From positions 606,407,980 to 606,471,979 of the forward strand of contig CM062815.1 of the NCBI GenBank assembly GCA_031772625.1: DNA of 64,000 nucleotides, read 5' to 3'. Shown here piece after piece: positions 11,636-25,100 of the stretch (positions are counted from its first letter, which is position 1; every line of letters starts with the position of its first letter). The notes below the pieces were generated by a model. The model was not told the origin of the DNA. It saw only the letters and a program-made list of their open reading frames with translations, and did not search any database. This DNA is from Pinus tabuliformis. Its lineage: Eukaryota > Streptophyta > Pinopsida > Pinales > Pinaceae. Both the position numbers and the translations under genes were made by a program.

Positions 11636-11709
11636 GGGATTGTAGCTCAATTGGTTAGAGTACCGCCCTGTCAAGACGGAAGTTGCGGGTTCGAGTCCCG
11701 TCAGTCCCG
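11636..11709 (+). tRNA. trnD-GUC: tRNA-Asp (GUC), plastid type
   Basis: Seventy-four bases from GGGATTGTAGCTCAATTGG, anticodon loop CTGTCAAG (GUC), T arm GGGTTCGAGTCCC. The acceptor GGGATTG pairs with CAGTCCC. Confidence 0.94.
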
Positions 11710-12237
11710 ATCCAATAGTAAGTGAACTGTGAATGATCATGTCAGGATCTGGACGGACTAGTCCTTATCATTCCAGGGTCATGGGGTGGGCCTCTGGATA
11801 AATTCGATATGGGATACTTCTTTCTATATCATCACCGAAGCGGGATAGATTCACAATTCCATCTAAATCGTGGAGATCCAAGCAAAATATCTCTCATGTC
11901 TGACGAACGTCTTCTGGAGGAGCATAAGGTTCTTATTCGTACGAATCCTATTCTTTCGAAATTATACCAGACATGTGTTGATCGGAACGTTTTCTGATGC
12001 ACGTAAGTTTTTACTACTAGTCTTATCAAAAGTGATCGTATTAGGTTATACTATTTCCATCGAAGAATTCATTCAATCCATTAGTTAGATTCCGTTACTC
12101 GAACCAATTCTATCAATGACATACATCTATTTCATGGATCTTGAAAGAAAGATTCATTCATCTCTATGAGATCAAAATGAGATCAAAATGAGATCAAATC
12201 TCGAGCTATTTTTGAACAAAGTTAAAATAAGGAGATC
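11710..12237. other. trnD-psbM spacer, plastid
   Basis: About 530 bp with no recognisable gene. An 11-bp unit (gagatcaaaat) is repeated three times near 12165-12200 just before psbM. The short open frames here have no family features. Confidence 0.55.
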
Positions 12238-12351
12238 ATGGAAGTAAATACCCTTGCATTTATTGCTGTTCTACTGTTCCTTGCAGTTCCTACTGCTTTT
12301 CTACTTATCCCTTACGTCAAAACGGCCAGTGCAAGCAGTGGAAGCAATTGA
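12238..12351 (+). CDS. psbM: Photosystem II protein M (NUPT copy)
   Basis: Thirty-seven residues beginning [20 protein letters not shown], with one helix and the tail [12 protein letters not shown], slightly longer than the 34 residues of flowering plants. A ribosome-binding-like ataagga stretch precedes the ATG. PsbM lies at the photosystem II dimer interface. Confidence 0.94.
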   Translation: MEVNTLAFIAVLLFLAVPTAFLLIPYVKTASASSGSN

Positions 12352-12370
12352 TTTTGATGAAAATCAATTG
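12345..12370 (+). terminator. Stem-loop overlapping the psbM stop
   Basis: Arms 12345-12355 (caattgatttt) and 12360-12370 are exact reverse complements around a 4-nt loop. It overlaps the TGA stop and may define the mRNA 3' end. Confidence 0.55.
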
Positions 12371-12515
12371 ATTGCTGATCACTAGATAGATCTTTATGAT
12401 CCAGATCATAAGTATAAAATAGGTTATGAGATCTTTTATATTACAACAATATAGGGTGGATCTATTGTATTACAACAATACAGGGTAGGGATTGCTTTTA
12501 ATTTTTTTTGAAAAG

Positions 12516-12579
12516 AAAAGAAGAAGTAGTACGGAGGAAAAGAATATCTAACCTTTTCTTTTGTACTACTTCTTCTTTT
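12516..12579. terminator. 17-bp stem-loop downstream of psbM
   Basis: Arms 12516-12532 and 12563-12579 are exact reverse complements (aaaagaagaagtagtac). The 30-nt loop is AT-rich. It is probably an RNA 3' end structure of psbM or of the opposite-strand petN transcript. Confidence 0.65.
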
Positions 12580-12583
12580 ACAC

Positions 12584-12628
12584 CCATATATGGATAAATA
12601 TATCTTAATGGTACTTATCCATATATGG
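12584..12628. terminator. 14-bp stem-loop in the psbM-petN spacer
   Basis: Arms 12584-12597 (ccatatatggataa) and 12615-12628 are exact reverse complements. It lies next to the previous hairpin, between the converging genes psbM and petN. Confidence 0.6.
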
Positions 12629-13246
12629 TAAATGTAGGATGAAGGACCTCGTACCATAAAATAGCGGAGCTGATCACATCACCTTCTTCCTGCTCCTGGA
12701 AAAATAGACCCAATGCAGACAGACTTAATTCTGAACGTACTTGCGGATTCTTTAGGATCAAAGTTGAACATCTTTTTTTCGGTACGAACATCTATATCTA
12801 GCACATGTTAGATATAGCACTTGAAATGGTATATGAAAAAGCAAAGGAATCTATGACTTAGACTTATGTCCCATATTTTTCCGAGAACGGAATTCATATC
12901 AGATCCGATCAATTCAATTCGGAACCATCCGATAAAACAGGGACTCTTTCTATTCCTACTAAGAAAGAGAAGAGAGATCGTTCTTCAGTGGAAGAAATGA
13001 TATTATCGACTCATTCTAGAAAAGAACTAATGAATTCAAACCTGTTGAAGAAAATAAGATTTTTCATAGGAAAATGATAATGATAAGGGATTACGTACAT
13101 CCCTTACGGGGATAAAGAGGAAATAATTCCATGTAGAGTGTTTCAATTTGGAACGAAGATTCAATATTACTGGATCCTTATGGAACAGAATATATTACCA
13201 TGCATGATATGGAAGGAACGCAATAATTGATTCTTAAGCATTACCA
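12629..13246. other. psbM-petN spacer, plastid
   Basis: About 620 bp of plastid spacer following the hairpins. No gene is seen. Confidence 0.55.
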
Positions 13247-13336
13247 TTATAGCCCACTTCTCCCCCATACTACGAGTGAAAGGGAAAATGTAAAAACTAC
13301 CATTAAAGCAGCCCAAGTTATACCGACTATATCCAT
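13247..13336 (-). CDS. petN: Cytochrome b6f subunit VIII (NUPT copy)
   Basis: Twenty-nine residues beginning [20 protein letters not shown] and ending LVVWGRSGL, the standard length and end. PetN is a one-helix subunit essential for b6f assembly. It lies between psbM and trnC, as in other plastids. Confidence 0.95.
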   Translation of the reverse strand: MDIVGITWAALMVVFTFSLSLVVWGRSGL

Positions 13337-13656
13337 ACGGATCATGTTCTCTAAAAAATAATGATTTCATCATCGAGATGATAAGGGAACTATTAACCAT
13401 AGTGCAAAGTTGAAGTTGAAATGACCACCTTTGCATTCTGAACGTTACTGACGTTCGAGCTGATATGAGAGATCAATAAATCCATTTGTTCATTGACCAA
13501 CAAGTTACTATAACTAACTCGAGGGTCGTACATTCACGACGGAATCGGGATCAAATGTACGTAACTCACTATCTATATTGGTAATATGTACCAATATGTC
13601 TCCAGAGGTTCTGTAATGGAAATACAGACTTTTCCTTCCATTTACTTACCTCAACA

Positions 13657-13727
13657 AGGCGACACCCGGATTCGAACTGGGGATGGAGGATTTGCAGTCC
13701 TCTGCCTTACCGCTTGGCTATGTCGCC
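13657..13727 (-). tRNA. trnC-GCA: tRNA-Cys (GCA), plastid type
   Basis: Seventy-one bases on the minus strand from GGCGACATAGCCAAGCGG, anticodon loop ACTGCAAA (GCA), T arm AGTTCGAATCCGG. The acceptor pairs fully with GTGTCGCC. Confidence 0.94.
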
Positions 13728-14143
13728 GAGATATGGGAATCCCATGGACAGATCGAATCTTTTGTCCTTTCAAGTCATTCGTCCGTCCTTTAAGTATAGT
13801 ATGAGATGTATGCTAAAGTCAACCATAAAGGAAATGGATCTAATTTGTTCTCCGTCTTTCTTTCGATCTGACTATTTTCATTAGGAAATTTTCTAAGTGA
13901 GATTAACATTTAAGAATGGTTTGATTCATTCGTTCATAGCTCCATTTCACGTGGTTGGAAGAAAGTATCAAAGTACCTCTTCCTTATCCTTTTTTTTTTT
14001 ATTGGAAGTATATCTGGATACGGGTAGAATTTCATGGGATATAGTGAAGACTGAATATACATCCGAATCTTTTTTGTCGGATTGATCCATATAGATCAAT
14101 CGGGAATAATTTAATAGATTTTTCTACAGATGGGAAACTTCCA
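13728..14143. other. trnC-rpoB spacer, plastid
   Basis: About 415 bp between diverging genes, expected to hold the rpoB promoter. I cannot place a promoter securely and see no other gene. Confidence 0.5.
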
Positions 14144-16732
14144 ATGCGATTAGATGAAAATGAGGGAGCGTTTACAATCCCTGAATTTGGTAAGATACAA
14201 TTTGAAGGATTTTGTCGTTTTATCGATCAGGGCTTGATGGAAGAACTTCATAATTTTCCAAAAATTGAGGATATAGATAAAGAAATTGAATTCAGGCTTT
14301 TTGGTAATGAATATGAATTAGCAGAACCTTTCATCAAAGAGAGAGATGCTGTATATCAGTCCCTTACATATTACTCTGAATTATATGTACCAGCAAGATC
14401 GATTCGGAGGAATAGTAGGAAGATACAGAAACAAACTGTATTTCTCGGAAATATTCCTTTAATGAATTCCCATGGAACATTTGTAGTAAATGGGATTTAC
14501 AGAGTCGTAGTTAATCAAATATTAATAAGTCCTGGTATTTATTACCGTTCGGAATTAGACCATAATAGAATTAATTATATATATACTGGCACTCTGATTT
14601 CAGATTGGGGAAGAAGATCGAAATTAGAGATCGATGTGGGAGAAAGGATATGGGCTCGTGTAAGCAGAAAACAAAAAATATCTATTCCAGTTCTATTATC
14701 AGCTATGGGTTTAAATCTCGAAGAGATTCTGGACAATACTCGCTATCCCGAAAGATTTTTATTTTTATTGAAGAAGAAGGAGAGGTGGGAGCGGGAGGAA
14801 TATCTATGGTCGAGGGAAAAAGCCATTCTGGAGTTTTATAAAAAACTCTACTGTATAAGTGGCGATTTGGTATTTTCCGAGTCTCTATGTAAAGAATTGC
14901 AAGAAAAATTTTTCCGAAAAAGATGTGAATTGGGAAAGATTGGTCGACGAAATCTGAACCAAAAACTGAACCTTGATATACCCGAGAACGAGATTTTTTC
15001 ATTACCACAAGATGTATTGGCTGCTGTGGATTACCTTATCGGGGTTAAATTTGGAATGGGTACACTCGATGATATAGATCACCTCAGAAATCGACGGATT
15101 CGTTCTGTAGCAGATTTATTACAGAATCAATTTAGATTAGCTCTAGGTCGTTTAGAAGATGCAGTTAAAAGAACTATACACAGAGCAACCAAGCGCAGAT
15201 CAACTCCTCAGAACTTGGTCACTTCAACTCTATTAAAAAACACTTTTCAAGATTTTTTTGGTTCACACCCCTTATCCCAATTTTTGGATCAAACTAATCC
15301 ATTGACGGAAATAGCTCATGGGCGAAAATTGAGCCATTTAGGTCCTGGGGGCTTAACAGGGCGAACTGCTAGTTTTCGGACACGGGATATTCATCCCAGT
15401 TATTATGGGCGTATTTGTCCAATCGATACGTCCGAAGGAATGAATGCTGGACTTGTTGCATCATTATCTATTCATGCAAAGATTGGTGATTGTGGTTCTT
15501 TACAAAGTCCATTCTATAAGATCTCCGAGAGATCGAGAGAAGAACATATGGTTTATCTACTACCGGGAGAAGATGAGGATGAATACTATCGGATAGCTAC
15601 GGGAAATTCTTTGGCGTTAAATCAAGGAATTCAAGAGGAACAAATTACTCCAGCTCGATACCGACAAGAATTTATAGTTATTGCATGGGAACAAATCCAT
15701 TTCAGAAGTATTTTTCCTTTCCAATATTTTTCCGTTGGAGTTTCCCTTATTCCTTTTCTCGAACATAATGATGCGAATCGCGCTCTAATGGGTTCTAATA
15801 TGCAGCGTCAAGCAGTTCCACTTTTTCGACCCGAGAAGTGCATTGCCGGAACTGGGTTGGAAGGTCAAGCAGCTCTAGATTCAGGAAGTGTAGCTATAGC
15901 TACACAAGAGGGAAGGATCGAGTATATCGATGCTGTAAATATAACTTCATCGGTTAATGGAGACACTGTACGAACAGAATCGGTTATATATCAACGTTCT
16001 AATACCAATACTTGTACGCATCAAAAACCTAAAATTCATCAAGGGGAATGTGTAAAGAAGGGACAAATTCTGGCGGATGGTGCGACTACGGTAGGCGGAG
16101 AACTATCTTTGGGAAAAAACGTTTTAGTAGCTTATATGCCATGGGAAGGATACAATTTCGAAGACGCAATACTCATTAGTGAACGTCTGGTATATGAAGA
16201 TATTTATACCTCTTTCCATATCGTAAGATACAGGATTGAAATCTGTATGACGAGCCAGGGTCCTGAAAGAATCACTAGAGAAATACCTCATTTAGATGCT
16301 CATTCACTTCGTCATTTGGACGAAAATGGTCTTGTAATGCTAGGATCTTGGATAGAAACAGGTGATGTTTTGGTAGGTAAATTAACGCCTCAAACAATAG
16401 AAGAATCATTATGTACCCCAGAAGGAAGATTATTACAAACCATATTTGGTATTGAGGTATCCACTGCGAGAGAAAATTGTCTCAGAGCACCTATAGGTGG
16501 AAGGGGTCGAGTTATCGACGTGAGATGGATCAATAGAGTAGATGATTCCGGTGATAATGCGGAAACAGTACACGTATATATATCACAAAAACGTAAGATA
16601 CAAGTGGGTGATAAAGTAGCTGGAAGGCATGGTAATAAAGGTATTATTTCAATAGTTTTGCCCAAACAAGATATGCCCTATTTGCAAAATGGAATACCAG
16701 TTGATATGGTATTGAATCCATTAGGGGTACCT
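14144..16732 (+). pseudogene. rpoB: Plastid RNA polymerase beta subunit, truncated by NUPT junction
   Basis: The frame starts [20 protein letters not shown], the conifer form, and is open for 863 codons of plastid sequence. RpoB is the beta subunit of the plastid-encoded bacterial-type polymerase. Conserved stretches include [57 protein letters not shown] and [11 protein letters not shown]. Similarity stops after VLNPLGVPS; the next residues ([11 protein letters not shown]) come from retrotransposon LTR sequence and end at a stop at 16769-16771. Conifer RpoB is about 1075 residues, so roughly the last 200, including the region contacting beta-prime, are missing. Confidence 0.93.
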
Positions 16733-16823
16733 TCACCCCCACATTTCGCGAGGTCTTTTCATTACACTTGACCAAAATTCTCAAACCCCAAAAACCCGCT
16801 ATGGGGGGATTTGCTGCCCAACA
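16733..16823 (-). repeat. LTR-A, right part
   Basis: The stretch resembles 59240-59327, the right part of LTR-B: gaccaaaatt, then aaccccaaaa, then a gggggat block and the end GCCCAACA, against ggtcaaaatc, gccccaaaac, gggggatc and GCCCAACA. It completes the LTR begun at 176, whose start TGTTGG is the inverted match of this end. Length (91 versus 88 bases) agrees well. Confidence 0.7.
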
Positions 16824-17326
<503 letters not shown>

Positions 17327-17480
17327 CAACTAACATATGTTGTATATGCTGAAGATATGCGTAACATTACTATATATGTGTCGGCTAATATATATTTTAT
17401 ATGCTGAAGATATGTGTAACGTTACTATATATGTTTCGGCTAATATATATTGTATAGGCTGAAGATATGCATAATGTTAC
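17327..17480. repeat. About 55-bp tandem repeat, three copies
   Basis: Three copies share (g)tcggctaatatatat, atgctgaagatatg and gtaacgttactatatat, each with a few changes. It directly follows the microsatellite. Confidence 0.8.
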
Positions 17481-17644
17481 TTTGAAAAAAAAAAAAAATT
17501 AAAACAAAAAAATGTGTCGACTAATATTAACAAACTCAATTTTGAAACCGATATATATACAATTTAAAAAGAGATTGATTAGCTTATTCATTGAATAACA
17601 AAGAAAATTAGATAAAGGAAGCAGAGGATTCAATTGGGCATATC

Positions 17645-17821
17645 CTGTAATAATAACAAGGTAAATTTCCTGGCATTTAGGTTTTCCGTTGTGTGGTTTC
17701 TGTAATAATAATAACCCAGTAAATTTATATTTCGTGGCGTTCAGGTTTTCAGTTGTGTGATTTCTGTAATAATAATAATCAGGTAAATTTATATTTCGTT
17801 GCATTCAGGGTTTTCGGTAGT
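17645..17821. repeat. About 60-bp tandem repeat, three copies
   Basis: Three copies begin tgtaataataa and share the gtaaattt, ttcaggttttc and gttgtgtg(a/g)tttc blocks. Confidence 0.8.
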
Positions 17822-18685
17822 AGGAAGGTGCTCAATAAAATTAGGAGTGAGGGGAAATATTGAGTAGAATGTAATATTTAGGGTGGGGCCTGACCTGAAA
17901 TATTAGGTAAAATTTAATAATATTACATTTTAATTAGTATTTCTCCCCACCTCTAGCCACTATTTATTAGGTGGGGGTGGTTATAAATATTGGGTAACAT
18001 ATAATATTGTAATATTAGATTTTATGTAATCAATATATTTGTAACACTTAATATAAATGTGTTCCATCTATAAATTTAATTAATAAGCGGATAAAAACTT
18101 AATATTTACCATATTACAAGATTTTTAATCATGAATATTTACCATAGATCTAGCCTTTTAATTGTTAAAATACCATGGGCCAATACCATGGCTTATCAAT
18201 ACTACATGCCCAAAAACAATAACTTATTTCAAAATAAAAATATTTTACAAATATTTTATTCTAATTTAATTTTATAACATTTTTTAATTAACTCTAAGAG
18301 AAAAAAGGTTATAATTTCTTCTGAGGTATATCTAAACCCTCCATCCTCATGACTACTAACAATATTTTCATAGAGATTAAATGGAGGTTTTAATAAATTA
18401 AAAAATGATAATACTTTTATATATACATATGTGAAATTTATATAATATAAATAATATTATAAAGAACTAGGATAGATGCATCTTAACCAAGGATCCAAGT
18501 GAAGTGAGAAAGAAAAGTGATTAACAATGATAGAGGAAAGATAGTGGGTGATTCTTTTAATATTTTTATTATTGTATTTTCTTTAACATGATTGATCCAA
18601 AATATAGGTTTAATATTTTACAACCAATTATGTTTTTTATTATTTAATTACATTCTTAAATACAATACAATGGTATCAGATTTAA
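17822..18685. other. AT-rich intergenic DNA
   Basis: No gene, tRNA or clear element is seen. Several short ATATTA-type runs occur. Confidence 0.5.
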
Positions 18686-18910
18686 GAAAGAGAGTGAGAT
18701 GGAAGGGGGATAGAGTGTGGGAGAGAGACATAGAGGTGAGAGAGAGAAATGAAGAGAGAGAGGAGGGGGGAAGAGGGAGGGAGAGAGATGGATTTGGAGG
18801 GGGAAAGAGAGAGAGTGACAAGGGATAGATGGCGATGGAATGAGGGAGAGAGGAGACGAGGGAAGAGAGAGAAAAGGAGAGGATAAAGATAGGGAAAGAA
18901 GGAAAGAGAG
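18686..18910. repeat. GA-rich low-complexity tract, left part
   Basis: A purine-rich run of gagaga and gggaga type lies immediately left of the chromovirus and continues on its other side from 41035. The element therefore inserted within one GA tract. Confidence 0.85.
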
Positions 18911-20119
18911 TGTAATATCCCTAACCCAGAATATTCCTCAAACCCCCAGCAAAAACTCCAACCAAATATGTGCAAATGATATAATAACCCAGAAGTGATA
19001 AAATAACAGTGGAACAACATATAATAATGTAAACTGGAAATATAACCAGATACACAAGAAATGCAGCGAGAAATGCTAAGCCATTTTATTATAGTGAGCA
19101 GTAAATGAGTACAAGAGGTGATTAGACAGATGGCACCTCGACTTGCACAAGGAAAGTGAAGAAATACTCTCAGAATGACAAGAATGGCCTCTCTGCGTGG
19201 ATGTTGCTGTTGTGCTACTGCTACTGAATAAAACAAATGATGATTTGGGGCTGCTCCCCTCCTCTGAAAAAGCTAAAACTCTAGATTCGGGCTCTACTCA
19301 AGAGACCCACAAAAACCCAGAAAGCTTTCCTAGAATGGCCTCACAATGATTTGTGTCCCAGCTGCTGGGAAACTGTCGTGCTCTTGTTGCTAGTGGAAAT
19401 CGAATGAGGATTTGGGGCTGCTCCCCTCCTCAGAAAAGGCTGAAACTCTGGAATTGGACTCTACTCAAAAAACCTAGAAAACCCAAAAAGCTTTTCTGAA
19501 ATGGTCGAACCCCGAAAATCACCCCCTTGGGGATCTACGCAGTTCCTTAAAGACACTAATGAAACTGCTGTTGAAATGCTGATGAAACTGCTGCTGAAAT
19601 GCTGATGAATCTACTATTGGAATGCCAATGGAAATACCTTGCCCGATTAGGCACTCGAAGTCCCCCGGGGCTAAGGGTGAGATCTCCGAACGGAGACACT
19701 CAATGCACTAAACAGTGTTGTAGACTAGCTAAACAGCTAGCATGCTCTAAGTCTAAATGACTATCACAAATGCTCATAACCAGAATGATCCCAAATGAGG
19801 GGGTTCCTCTCTATTTTATAGCCTCTGCCTCTCACAATCACTAGGCTCACTTTTTCCTGCGTGATCCCCTTCTTGTCATGTGTTCCTTCCCTCCTGCACA
19901 GTCCCTCCATGTGTCTGCATGGGCCCCATTTTTGCATCCCCCTTTGGCCCCCTTGGTTCCCCCTTAAGTCACAACGTTGTGCTACCTAGGAAGTGACTTT
20001 TTATTCTAAAGTGAGTTATGTTCCCCCTTCCTCACTTTTTATTTACAAATAACTGTAGAAGGAAAAAATCGAACAAAATCAAATATTCCAATTAGCCATA
20101 GCTAATTAGGAATATTACA
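18911..20119 (-). repeat. Chromovirus 3' LTR
   Basis: It begins TGTAATATCC and ends GGAATATTACA, and matches 39835-41034 with scattered substitutions and small indels. Confidence 0.93.
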
Positions 20120-20170
20120 GTCTCACTTGGCAAAATGTTGCTTGTCCTCAAGCAACTGAAGTGATGGATG

Positions 20171-20462
20171 CTATAAGATCTCGTCACTCTCCCAAGTGGC
20201 ATCCTCATCCGGCAAATTCTTCCACCTCACCAAGAATTCCCAGACCGTCCTACTCCGCAACCGTCTCTCCCTAGAGTCAATGATAGCCTCCGGCTGCAAT
20301 ACCAAATTCCCCTCATCATCCATGGGTGGTATCTCATCCGTCACAGTCACCCGCTGCCCCAATGCCTTCTTCAGGCATGATACATGAAAAATGTTATGAA
20401 TCTTGCTACCTTGGGGCAGCTCCAACTCATATGCAACTTGTCCAATCCTGCGTATCACCCTG
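20171..20462 (-). pseudogene. Chromovirus integrase C-terminus and chromodomain
   Basis: The minus strand resumes the integrase tail interrupted by the nested element: HRVIRRIGQVAYELELP, the KIHNIFHVSCLKKA block typical of chromoviruses, then a chromodomain with EFLVRWKNLPDEDATWE and DEIL. Chromodomains guide integration to marked chromatin. The nested insertion cuts the conserved GPYRV stretch; the matching half is at 35095 onward. Confidence 0.85.
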
Positions 20463-22123
20463 TGTGGAGCTATAAAAAGGGTCTCTTTCACCTCTAATTA
20501 CCTCACATTAATATGTCAATCCGGGAGCGTTTGGTTATTTCAAAGAGTGACTCAATCTGAGGCTATTTGTCAGAGTAATGCTAGTAGTACAACGTTCTGA
20601 AAAAATACAAGAGTAAACGGATGCTTGTTTATGACTAAGTTACTTCAAATGACTAAATCACACACTCTTAAAGCTAGGCAACTTTATCAGTCAAGGTTTC
20701 GACAGCAATAGCCCATCCCTTTGGAAACCGATGGAAAGGAAATTAGAGCATGGACCACGGGTCTGGGAGCGAGATAGTAAATTCTGAGGCTCACTACAGC
20801 CACAGATCGTCTCTCACACCAAAATAACAAATGCAAGTAAATGAAACAGCAGGTAAAAATGGAACGGCAAACAAGAAATTGAACATCAAATCTAAAATGG
20901 AACAGCAATGCTTAAAATGGAACAACAATTCTGAAATGGAACAACAATCGAATAACTAAACCTCGCGAGCAGTAATCAAGATTTATCCTATCAACTCAAA
21001 TGCACTCATTGTAATCAAAGCTCCAATCTTTCATTCTCCAAGCAAATCAAGCAACACGCGCTAATGGAACAACACTAATTACTAATAAGTTATGGAACAG
21101 CACTTGGAAATCATACACACACAACACCCTTGAAAAGTTATCTGATCTAACACCAATCATCAACAGGAATTACAATTGTGCTTCAAAATGGAACAACATT
21201 AATCCTGAATCATAAAGAACACATATTTCAGATAATTTCCACAACACAAATACACAGCATAAGAGCTCCGTAACAAAATAATAACAATGTTCAATTAAGT
21301 CTAATAATATTCAATCAACTCTGAAGGTATTGGTGATATAATGCAGAGTTAATATAAAGAACCTTAATGAACGAATCTTAACAGAGCATATGATGTAACT
21401 TATAAAGCATATCAGATTACCAACTAATGACGATAAGCAAACCACGCAGAAATCAAATCATAGTGATATAGAAGCAAGTGTCCTCCGGGGCCGGGCCCTT
21501 AGCCTCAAGGGTACACCGCTTTAAGTTAATCTAGACGCAGAGATAAGATAATCACCAAGTTGATATTAATGCATAAAACAGAAAGTACAATGAGCCAAGT
21601 TCAATGAGACTCGATGATCAAAGTTCAATCTTTAACAGAAAGTTACATAAAAGCATAATCCCCCCAAAGCTAATAGTGCCGTCCCTTTATATAAGGGTGA
21701 CGACGGAGATGTCTAAGCAATAAGATAAATAAAGCAGTGATCCCTCAGGATCGAAGATCCTAAGGGATTCGCCAAACTGTTAATCCTTAATCACTTCTTT
21801 TCTCCTCCGCTGAGCTGGTGCCTTCTCCTCCTTTTCCAGACCGGTTTGCTTCAACCTGCTTAGCCTCGTTTGCACTTGGTCCTTCATCAAAGGGACAGCA
21901 GTTACCCTGTTCTTGTCTTTTTCTTTGGAACAGCAACTCCTCGTTTTTACCCTTTCCTGCATAGGAGAATGACAACTATCAGCGGTTAAGTCTTGCATAC
22001 TAATTCCACATATTTTGTCATAATTCTTTATTGTTTTCCACATTCATGATGTAAAAGATTCACAAGTCCCACTGAAAAGCCATTGAAATGATCATTAAAA
22101 ACATACCTTTTTAGTACTCCACA
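20463..22123 (-). repeat. Nested element 3' LTR
   Basis: 1661 bp, the same length as its partner at 33429. It contains about eight copies of a TGGAACARCA motif in an otherwise AT-rich body. Just inside the element the minus strand has the purine-rich AAGCAGGGGGG, the probable polypurine tract. Confidence 0.93.
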
Positions 22124-22144
22124 CACCCCCCTGCTTACCCTGTT

Positions 22145-25100
22145 TCATGCCCTCATGAAAACGTTGTAGTTGACATGCAAAGCAGTGAGAGAATAGGCTG
22201 GAGAAGGAATCTCATGCAGAGGCCTACAACCATGGTGAGTGACTAGGTAGTCAAAGAACTGGCCTATTTGACCCTCAGGCATCTCATATAGGGCTTGATA
22301 TCCGGGTGCAGGGTGCCAGATAATTGGACTGTGGAATCTATATCCTAACCAGGATGGTCCTGCCCTCAAAATGCTTTCGCCATAGAGGTTCAAACGGTTG
22401 GCGGCTAATTAAAAATTCTCATACTTAAATGGCTCCCTGAGCTGGATGTTTGGATTAGAGATTCGGTACCGGAATTTGGCTGCATCAATGGCGAGGTCTT
22501 TGATAGAAAGAAAATATTCTAAACTTTGTTGAATGAGTGCCTCGTGCATGGGTCCTAACGTTTCGATGACACCCGGAGTTCTCATGAGGTTTCTATGTGC
22601 TTTCCACAACCGTACTGGGTCCCTAGGCTCAGCCCTTACCCACAAGTCTAGGCCATTTTCCTGCCTCTGGAAAGTGTTATAGGCTTTGAGCCATTTAATT
22701 TGATTAACCCCGAATGAGATGAATGCTTTCAATTGAATGTCCCCAACAAAAGGGCCAAGGTTCAGCTCAGTCTCCTGATCTAGCACGAGGTTATGCAAAT
22801 AAAATTCACATAGCAATCTCTGGACCTTCACCCCATAATGTTTACAACAATCTATAAAGTCATTGACAGTGTTAATTTGTATCGGGGCGCCTGCTTTAAC
22901 AGCTTTTATTTTTAATTGTAAGTACCGTTCCAGTAAAAACAGAGCATAGTTTTTGGAAGGGGCCCTACATGCTAAAACGTCATTGTATAAAGAACACAAG
23001 GTATCCATCTACTTGATAACAGTATCTAGCCTACAAGTTACCTTTGCAACTTTCTCTTGTTCCTTTCGCCACCCTTCAAAGGCTTGGCTTTCGGATTGGT
23101 TGACGTTCCTTAGTTGCTGTTGGAGTTCTTCATACTTCTCGCGAGGGACCGTTTGTTCTCTAAGCCTTTCCATTTCTTGCTGAGCCTGTTTCAATCCCTT
23201 ATGCAAGGTCCTTGTCTTTGGATCTCTTTTCCATGTAGCAGTGGAGGCCGGGAGTTTTACCTGAACTTTCTTATTGCGTTGTTTCGAGTTCAGAACCCTT
23301 ATCACCCCTGAGGGTGGTGCCTCCGTTTGAATTTTCTTGTTGTCCATTTCTTTTTTAACACGAATACCAGCTTGTTGCTATTCCTTTTCAAATGGAACAG
23401 TAGTCTGTCCCTCAGCGTCATTTGGAACAGTAGCTGGACCTTTAGCCCCATTTGGAACAACAGCTGGATCTTCAGTAGGGTTTTGATCAGCAGGGCGATT
23501 TTTGGTCCTCCGCCTTTTTATCCTGCGGATTTTTACTGCAGTGGTCATCTTTTTCTTCCCTGCAGTCTTCCTTACCCTCTGCCTTGCTTTCAGGATCCTG
23601 ATCTGCTGGTGGAGCTGGGCTATTATGCTCAATAACCTCCGTTGTTCCTTTCGTAATTCCCTAATTTCCAATGTTTTATTAGAAGGAACAACAGGCTTTC
23701 TGCTGTGTTCTGGGCCGTGACTAGTCCCTAGATCTTTCTCCTGGGGTGCTTCTTCACTGTTTTGTGCTGGTTGTTCTGGGGTAGGAACCCTAACTGGTTC
23801 CGTGACTTCTTTTTCTATCCCTATTTCCTCCGGAATTTCCTCTGGTGCCTTGGGAACAGATTGTTCCCGTTTAGTGTCTTCTATCTCCTTTTCATCATGA
23901 CCAGGTAGATTTCCTTCTTATGCCTCTTCTGCCTATGGTTTTTCGGATGTATCTTCTTCCTGGGGTTTGTCGTGGAGGTATGATGGAGTGGAAGGTTGGC
24001 CATACTCACCCATATTGGCCAAGATTGCGGCCAATTCATCTTCTCCCACTGGGTCCTTTTGTGGGCTACCTTCCTGTTGTCCCATTTCCTCCTCCTGCCT
24101 GGATTGTCCAGCTTCTACCTTAGAATGCTCAGCTTCTGTTTCAGGATGCTCAGCTTCTGTTTCTGGAGGCTCAGCTTCTGTTTCAGGAGGCTCAGCTACT
24201 TCCTCATTTTCCTCTTCGGATTGCTCGGCCTCCTCGGCCTCTCCTTCTTTTTCTCCTTTAGCTTGTTCTTCTTTTACTCCTGGCCATGAGGGTTGCTCAT
24301 CCTCAATTACCACTGGCTGGCTGGTGCTTTCTTGGAGCTTTTCCAGCCTTCCCCTTATCCGGGCTAACCGGATTGATTTTCTATGTTTCTCTAGCTATTC
24401 TGGTGTATCAGTGTCATTCTTACGCTTTGCTGATTCTTGGCGTGTTTCTAGTCGTTCAGATGTGCTTGCAACATGTTTTTGTTTTCCTAATTCTCTGCGT
24501 TTTTCCGAATGTTCTGGTGTGCTTGTAGTATGTTTACGTTTTGGGGAAGGTGTTGTCGCCCTCCTCTCAATTATTGCAATTAGCTCTTCCCAGCTGCTTT
24601 GCTGCTGGGTGAGACTATGACTAACTATTACTCGAATTAATCCATGGTGGCTGACAATTGACTCTACATGCTGTGCCTTTTTTAGGCTTCGTGTGACATC
24701 ATGAAGTAATGAATTCAAAAGTGCAGGAAGATTTACAGAGCATTTCTGCTTTAGAATAGCTAAGAGTTTAAGATGTCGTGGCCTTACCACGTCTTTTCTC
24801 CCCTCGCAGGTGATGTAGCTTTGCACTATTCTTGCTAATTATGTCCAAGGTTCTCCTAGCGTTGCCGGCAGAACTCCCTTCCCCTTAATCGTCCTGGAAA
24901 ATTCCATGACCTTCTGTAGTCTTTCCTTCTTTAGTGTCCATACAGGTCCGGTGGCTGGTAGTCCCGAGACTTCTGCGATTATATCGTCAATGACCGCTAT
25001 CCGCTTCCCCCTCACTATGGAGTGATCCTCCTGCAGGTTCTGCAGAAATTCCATCGCCATTGTTTCATTGGACTCCTGCAGGCGACTGAGATAAGTCAGC

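Noticed and set aside
23967..24620. 217-residue plus-strand frame rich in Ser and Cys
   Set aside because: It is the antisense shadow of the Glu-rich part of ORF3.
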